A stretch of DNA of 64,000 nt from Streptomyces dysideae. GTDB lineage: Bacteria; Actinomycetota; Actinomycetes; Streptomycetales; Streptomycetaceae. The stretch lies in NCBI RefSeq assembly GCF_001514305.1, contig NZ_KQ949076.1, positions 219,678 through 283,677 of the forward strand, written 5' to 3'. Below, in pieces: positions 59,956-64,000 of the stretch. Below the pieces are notes generated by a model. That model was not told the DNA's origin and searched no databases. It was given only the letters and a program-made list of their open reading frames with translations. Position 1 is the stretch's first letter. Every line of letters begins with the position of its first letter. A program made the position numbers and the translations under genes.

Positions 59956-60914
59956 TGAACGTACGACGACAGCACATATCCAAGATCGCCATCGCGGCGG
60001 CCACCGCTCTCGGTCTCGGTGCCCTCTCCGCCTGCTCCTCCGACAGCGCGGCCGCAGGCAACTCGGACAAGTTCGACGTCGTCGCGTCGTTCTACCCGAT
60101 GGCCTTCCTCGCCGAGCAGATCGGCGCTGACCATGTGAAGGTCACCAGCCTCACCAAGCCCGGCCAGGAGCCGCACGACCTGGAGATCAGCGCCAAGCAG
60201 ACCGCGCAGCTCCAGGAGTCCGACGCGGTGCTCTACCTCAAGTCCCTCCAGCCGGCCGTCGACGAGGCGGTCACGCAGTCCGGCGTCAAGACCAAGATCG
60301 ACGCGGCCACCCTCACCAAGCTCGAGGACCACGGCGACGTCGACGAGCACGGGCACGAGGGCGAGGAGGCGAACTCCGAGGAGGAGGAGCACGCCCTGGA
60401 CCCGCACATCTGGCTCGACCCGGTGAAGTACGCCGAGGTCGCCAAGGGCGTCGGAGCGGCCTTCGAGAAGGCGGACCCGGACAACGCGGCCGACTACAAG
60501 AAGAACACGGACGCGCTGGTCAAGAAGCTCGACGACCTCAACACCCAGTTCACGGACGGCCTGAAGAACACCAAGTCCAGGGTCTTCTTCACCAACCACG
60601 CCGCCTTCGGCTACCTCGCCGAGCGCTACGGCCTGACCCAGGAGGCCATCTCCGGCCTCGACCCGGAGAGCGAGCCCAGCCCGGCCCGGATCAAGGAGCT
60701 CCAGGAGGAGGCCAAGGCCGACGGCGTCACCACGGTCTTCTATGAAACTCTTGTCTCCGACAAGACCGCGAAGACCCTCGCCAGTGACGCGGGCCTCAAG
60801 ACGGACGTCCTCGACCCGCTCGAGGGCATCACCGAGAAGTCCAAGGGCGACAACTACTTGCAGGTCATGGAGTCCAACCTCAAGGCGCTGCAGAGCGCCC
60901 TGGGAACCAAGTGA
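59955..60914 (+). CDS. znuA: Zinc ABC transporter substrate-binding lipoprotein
   Basis: 319 aa from the ATG at 59955. N-terminal lipoprotein signal with lipobox-like LGALSACSSD. The zinc-binding domain shows MAFLAEQIGADHVKVTSLTK, GQEPHDLEISAKQTAQLQES, a His/acidic loop (EHGHEGEEANSEEEEHALDP) and HAAFGYLAERYGLTQEAISG. Captures zinc outside the membrane and delivers it to ZnuB. Upstream in-frame TTG and ATG codons fall in the Zur boxes and are less likely starts; no ribosome binding site is evident, so a leaderless message is possible. First gene of znuACB. Confidence 0.93.
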   Translation: MNVRRQHISKIAIAAATALGLGALSACSSDSAAAGNSDKFDVVASFYPMAFLAEQIGADHVKVTSLTKPGQEPHDLEISAKQTAQLQESDAVLYLKSLQPAVDEAVTQSGVKTKIDAATLTKLEDHGDVDEHGHEGEEANSEEEEHALDPHIWLDPVKYAEVAKGVGAAFEKADPDNAADYKKNTDALVKKLDDLNTQFTDGLKNTKSRVFFTNHAAFGYLAERYGLTQEAISGLDPESEPSPARIKELQEEAKADGVTTVFYETLVSDKTAKTLASDAGLKTDVLDPLEGITEKSKGDNYLQVMESNLKALQSALGTK

Positions 60915-60931
60915 TCGTTACGGAGGACGTC

Positions 60932-61699
60932 ATGGGCGAGCCCGTCATATCGCTGCGCGGCGTACGCGCCGAGCTGGGCTCGCGCCCCGTCCTGCGCGGC
61001 ATCGACCTCACCGTGCGCCACGGTGAGGTCGTCGCGCTGCTCGGCGCGAACGGCTCCGGCAAGTCGACGGCCGTGCGCAGCGTCATCGGCCAGGTCCCGG
61101 TGAGCGACGGCGAGGTCGAGTTGTTCGGCACCCCGCGGGCCCGGTTCCGCGACTGGGCGCGGGTGGGCTACGTCCCGCAGCGCACCACGGCCGCGGGCGG
61201 TGTGCCGGCGACGGTGACCGAGATCGTGTCCTCCGGGCGCCTGTCCCGTGCCCGCTTCGGCATGCTCCGCAAGGCGGACCACGCGGCCGTACGCCGGGCC
61301 CTGGAGCTCGTCGGCATGACGGACCGCGCGAAGGACTCCGTCAACGCGCTGTCCGGCGGCCAGCACCAACGCGTCCTGATCGCCCGCGCGCTCGCCTCCG
61401 AACCCGAGCTGCTGATCATGGACGAGCCGATGGCGGGCGTCGACCTGGCCAGCCAGGAGGTGCTGGCCGAGACGCTCCGCGAGCAGGTCGCGGCCGGTAC
61501 GACGGTCCTGCTCGTCCTGCACGAACTGGGCCCCCTGGAGCCGCTGATCAACCGGGCCGTCGTGCTGCGCGACGGCTGCGTGACGCACGACGGTCCGCCG
61601 CCCAAGGCCCTCGGCCAGCACGCGCTGCCCGGCCACGACCACGTACACCCGCACGCACCGGCGGGCGCCGAACCGATCCGCACGGGACTGCTGAGCTGA
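60932..61699 (+). CDS. znuC: Zinc ABC transporter ATPase
   Basis: 255 aa from the ATG at 60932, with GGAGG 5 bp upstream; an earlier GTG at 60911 is less likely. Walker A VVALLGANGSGKSTAVRSV, signature LSGGQHQRVLIARAL, Walker B LLIMDEPMAGVD and the switch His in LLVLHELGPL. A His-rich C-terminal tail (GHDHVHPHAP) may sense or buffer zinc. Powers import through ZnuB. It ends where znuB begins (one-base overlap). Confidence 0.95.
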   Translation: MGEPVISLRGVRAELGSRPVLRGIDLTVRHGEVVALLGANGSGKSTAVRSVIGQVPVSDGEVELFGTPRARFRDWARVGYVPQRTTAAGGVPATVTEIVSSGRLSRARFGMLRKADHAAVRRALELVGMTDRAKDSVNALSGGQHQRVLIARALASEPELLIMDEPMAGVDLASQEVLAETLREQVAAGTTVLLVLHELGPLEPLINRAVVLRDGCVTHDGPPPKALGQHALPGHDHVHPHAPAGAEPIRTGLLS

Positions 61700-62601
61700 T
61701 GGAATTCCTCGACTACGCCTTCATGCAGCGGGCCCTGCTCGCTGCCGTCCTGGTCGGCATCACCGCCCCCGCCGTCGGCATCTACCTCGTCCAGCGCCGC
61801 CAGGCCCTGATGGGCGACGGCATCGGCCATGTGGCGATGACGGGCGTCGGCCTCGGCTTCCTGCTGTCCTGGTCGCCGGTGTGGATGGCGACGCTCGTGT
61901 CGGTCCTCGGCGCCGTGCTCATGGAACTGATCCGCTGGTTCGGCCGCACCCGCGGCGACATCGCCCTCGCGATGCTCTTCTACGGCGGTATGGCCGGCGG
62001 CGTGATGTTCATCAACCTCGCGCCGACGGGCTCGAACGCCAACCTGACGTCGTACCTGTTCGGGTCGCTGTCGACGGTGAGCGAGTCGGACGTCACGGCG
62101 ATCATCATCCTCGCGACCTTCGTGGTGCTGGTCACCCTCGGTCTGCGCCGCCAGCTGTTCGCGGTCAGCCAGGACGAGGAGTTCGCCCGGGTCACCGGCC
62201 TGCCGGTGCGCGCGCTGAACCTGCTGACGGCGATCACGGCCGCGGTGACGGTGACGGTCGCGATGCGCGTGGTCGGCCTGCTCCTGGTCTCGGCGCTCAT
62301 GGTCGTACCCGTGGCGGCGGCGCAGCAGATGACCCGCAGCTTCGCGGCCACGTTCGCGATCGCGGTGGCCATCGGCGTCTCGGTGACGATCGGCGGTACG
62401 GTCACCTCGTACTACCAGGACGTGCCGCCCGGCGCGACGATCGTGCTGCTGACCATCGCGGCGTTCATCGTGCTGACGGCGCTGGCGACCCCGCTGGCCC
62501 GCCGCCGCGCGCGGGCACTGGCCGCGGCGCAGCCCGCCGGGGACCCCGCGGAATGCACGATTCCGGCCACCCGGGAGGGCGGCGGCAAGGTCGCCGTCTG
62601 A
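61699..62601 (+). CDS. znuB: Zinc ABC transporter permease
   Basis: 300 aa with about eight helices. ABC-3 family features: LLAAVLVGITAPAVGIYLVQ, RRQALMGDGIGHVAMTGVG, FGSLSTVSESDVTAIIILA and GLLLVSALMVVPVAAAQQM. The ATG shares one base with the znuC stop. It forms the membrane channel for zinc uptake. It is followed after 59 bp by zur, which probably belongs to the same transcript. Confidence 0.95.
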   Translation: MEFLDYAFMQRALLAAVLVGITAPAVGIYLVQRRQALMGDGIGHVAMTGVGLGFLLSWSPVWMATLVSVLGAVLMELIRWFGRTRGDIALAMLFYGGMAGGVMFINLAPTGSNANLTSYLFGSLSTVSESDVTAIIILATFVVLVTLGLRRQLFAVSQDEEFARVTGLPVRALNLLTAITAAVTVTVAMRVVGLLLVSALMVVPVAAAQQMTRSFAATFAIAVAIGVSVTIGGTVTSYYQDVPPGATIVLLTIAAFIVLTALATPLARRRARALAAAQPAGDPAECTIPATREGGGKVAV

Positions 62602-62660
62602 CCGCGCACAGGCAGGGCTGGCACAATGGCCCGGCAAGTGCAGACGTGAGGAGGCAACCG

Positions 62661-63071
62661 GTGACGACCGCTGGACCGCCCGTCAAGGGCCGCGCGACCC
62701 GGCAGCGGGCCGCCGTGGCGGCGGCCCTGGACGAGGTCGACGAGTTCCGCAGTGCGCAGGAACTGCACGACATGCTGAAGCACAAGGGCGACTCGGTCGG
62801 GCTGACCACGGTGTACCGCACCCTGCAGTCCCTCGCCGACGCCGGCGAGGTCGACGTGCTGCGCACCTCCGACGGCGAGTCCGTCTACCGCCGCTGCTCG
62901 ACCGGCGAACACCACCACCACCTCGTCTGCCGCGTCTGCGGCAAGGCCGTCGAGGTCGAGGGCCCGGCGGTGGAGAAGTGGGCGGAGGCCATCGCGGCGG
63001 AACACGGGTACGTGAACGTGGCACACACGGTGGAGATCTTCGGCACGTGCGCGGAGTGCGCGGCGCGTTGA
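62661..63071 (+). CDS. zur: Zinc uptake regulator Zur (Fur family)
   Basis: 136 aa from the GTG at 62661, with GAGGAGG 6 bp upstream. The N-terminal winged helix (RATRQRAAVAAALDEVDEFR, SAQELHDMLKHKGDSVGLTT, TVYRTLQSLADAGEVDVLR) binds DNA. The C-terminal dimer domain has the regulatory His cluster STGEHHHHLVCRVCGK and a second Cys pair CAECAAR for structural zinc. It represses znuACB when zinc is plentiful. The order znuACB-zur with Zur boxes upstream gives a self-contained zinc homeostasis operon. Confidence 0.94.
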   Translation: MTTAGPPVKGRATRQRAAVAAALDEVDEFRSAQELHDMLKHKGDSVGLTTVYRTLQSLADAGEVDVLRTSDGESVYRRCSTGEHHHHLVCRVCGKAVEVEGPAVEKWAEAIAAEHGYVNVAHTVEIFGTCAECAAR

Positions 63072-63107
63072 GCCGGATTCCGTGCGGGTGAGTGGGGGTT
63101 CGCGTCC

Positions 63108-63182
63108 CTGGGGGCTGCCGCCCCCAGCCCCCCCCGCTTCGGCCCTGAACGGGCCTCGTCCTTCAAACGCCGGACGGGCTGA
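63108..63182. terminator. Hairpin and conserved sequence between convergent zur and YcxB-like genes
   Basis: CTGGGGGC (63108-63115) and GCCCCCAG (63120-63127) form an 8-bp stem with a 4-nt loop. The following stretch TTCAAACGCCGGACGGGCTG at about 63162-63181 is a sequence I recall as frequent in Streptomyces 3' regions. It serves both convergent genes. Confidence 0.65.
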
Positions 63183-63200
63183 GTAAGTCAGCCCGGGCGG

Positions 63201-63740
63201 TCACACGTGGTGCAGGTGGCGGTCGAGCATCGTGCGCAGCCGGTCGAGGTCGGCCGGTTGGGCCGCCCCGCGCTTGACGAGCACCATCGCGCACCGTCCT
63301 CCCCGGTCGGGGCTGCGCAGGACGAAGACGCGGTCGGACTCGGCGTAGCTGCCGAAGTTCCCCCAGGTCTGGTGCACATCGGCGTGAGCGCCCGTGGCCC
63401 GTATTCCCTCGGCGTTCACCGTCACGCGGACCAGGCCCTGGTGCTGCTGCGCCTTCAGTGTCGTGCGGGCGGTGAAGTGCGGCGCGAAGTACAGGAGCAC
63501 CGCGCACCCCACGAACATCAGCCCCGGCAGGAGAAAGTTCTCAGGGTGGCTCACATCCAGGACCAGGAGACCCAGGCCCAGAAGTCCGAAGACGGCGAGA
63601 AAGGCCGGTCGGTAGACAAGAGCGGCCACCCCTCGCGTGCGTACGAGGGTCCTGAGGCCTTCCACCAGGTCGGCGTGCTGGTGCTCGTACTCCAGCACGA
63701 CCTGGTCCTCCCGCGGCTCAGCGGTCTGCTCCTCGATCAC
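63201..63740 (-). CDS. YcxB-like membrane protein
   Basis: 179 aa from the GTG at 63740, with GAGGAGG upstream. An acidic N-terminus (EEQTAEPREDQVVLEYEHQH) leads to two hydrophobic helices (FLAVFGLLGLGLLVLDVSH and FLLPGLMFVGCAVLLYFAP). A C-terminal PH-like YcxB domain follows (VRVTVNAEGIRATGAHADVH, WGNFGSYAESDRVFVLRS, GAAQPADLDRLRTMLDRH). Function unknown; such proteins are widespread small membrane proteins. Convergent with zur. Confidence 0.75.
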   Translation of the reverse strand: MIEEQTAEPREDQVVLEYEHQHADLVEGLRTLVRTRGVAALVYRPAFLAVFGLLGLGLLVLDVSHPENFLLPGLMFVGCAVLLYFAPHFTARTTLKAQQHQGLVRVTVNAEGIRATGAHADVHQTWGNFGSYAESDRVFVLRSPDRGGRCAMVLVKRGAAQPADLDRLRTMLDRHLHHV

Positions 63741-63810
63741 GGCCCCTCCTCGGTCCTTCGGTGACGAGCCGTGATCGTAGCCGCAGGGATCCGACAAGCG
63801 ACCCGTGGGC

Positions 63811-64000
63811 CTACTCCTGCCTGCCCTCCATGGCCAGCAGCTCCTCGTTCGGGATCGCCCCGCCGAAGCGCCGGTCGCGCGACGCGAACTCCACGCAGGC
63901 GCGCCACAGGTCACGGCGGTCGAAGTCCGGCCACAGGACGTCCTGGAAGACCATCTCGGCGTAGGCGCTCTGCCAGAGAAGGTAGTTGGACGTGCGCTGC
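63811..64000 (-). CDS. uppS: Isoprenyl transferase (undecaprenyl diphosphate synthase), 3' end only
   Basis: The last 62 codons are inside the window; the gene continues beyond 64000. The C-terminus reads [40 protein letters not shown] and [20 protein letters not shown], with the RRFGG motif typical of cis-prenyltransferases. It makes polyprenyl diphosphate lipid carriers for cell wall synthesis. Position next to zur/znu agrees with the Streptomyces order. Confidence 0.9.
   Translation of the reverse strand, partial: QRTSNYLLWQSAYAEMVFQDVLWPDFDRRDLWRACVEFASRDRRFGGAIPNEELLAMEGRQE

Noticed and set aside
60911..60931. Earlier GTG start of znuC
   Set aside because: It lies before the ribosome binding site GGAGG at 60922-60926, which is correctly spaced for the ATG at 60932.

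Overview
The window is typical Streptomyces chromosome. It has very high GC with strong GC bias at third codon positions, frequent GTG starts, XRE/DUF397 pairs and class F sortase. Its gene order (hrdA, dnaG, nasA, nirBD, ppdK, dus, glyS, znuACB-zur, uppS) matches, as far as I recall, the conserved core region of Streptomyces chromosomes around SCO2465-SCO2509 of S. coelicolor. No tRNA, rRNA, CRISPR array or intact insertion sequence was seen.

Region by region. 1-8.4 kb: hrdA-like sigma factor, a broken small gene, dnaG primase, an FAD reductase, dgt and a sirohydrochlorin-chelatase-like protein, all on the minus strand, then a SanA/YdcF-like protein. 8.4-12.0 kb: enoyl-CoA hydratase and a translationally coupled pair, a stand-alone amino-acid-type adenylation enzyme plus a membrane oxidoreductase. 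12.4-17 kb: nitrate reductase nasA behind a GlnR box, and a secreted M4 protease. 17-20.4 kb: an accessory module with an ATPase remnant, antitoxin/toxin-like genes, a WhiJ-type XRE regulator and DUF397. 20.6-23.3 kb: secreted protein, class F sortase, kinase and TauE-like permease. 23.5-27.7 kb: nitrite reductase operon (FAD oxidoreductase, nirB, nirD) behind a second GlnR-like box. Nitrate assimilation is therefore spread over the window: nasA reduces nitrate, nirBD reduces nitrite, and the chelatase-like protein at 6.6 kb may supply siroheme.

28-33.2 kb is a patch of acquisition and decay: a frameshifted secreted protein, a TetR/SDR pair, a Tn3-family transposase remnant and a frameshifted Tn3-type resolvase. 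The last two flank an MFS exporter with its ArsR-like repressor and a perfect operator-like palindrome. 33.2-37.6 kb carries a Tat-exported PhoX/DUF839 protein, an intracellular subtilase coupled to a small I9-like partner, a truncated phosphotransferase and a 200-bp mobile-looking repeat that abuts ppdK. 37.6-50.4 kb: ppdK, ROK regulator, two glycoside hydrolase/debranching-type proteins, a sulfatase-superfamily membrane protein, dus and a DHA2 exporter. 50.4-56 kb: several regulator/exporter or regulator/enzyme pairs with clear operator-like palindromes.

56.2-58.2 kb is the most unusual locus. A 184-residue protein is made of about seven 18-residue basic repeats after an acidic N-terminus. 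It is followed by a GNAT acetyltransferase that overlaps a chimeric ORF joining an ABC ATPase N-terminus, an ABC-2 permease C-terminus and part of a secreted protein. I read this as a possible, partly decayed, modified-peptide locus; that reading is inference. 58.4-64 kb returns to core genes: glyS, the Zur-controlled znuACB-zur zinc system, a YcxB-like protein and the 3' end of uppS.
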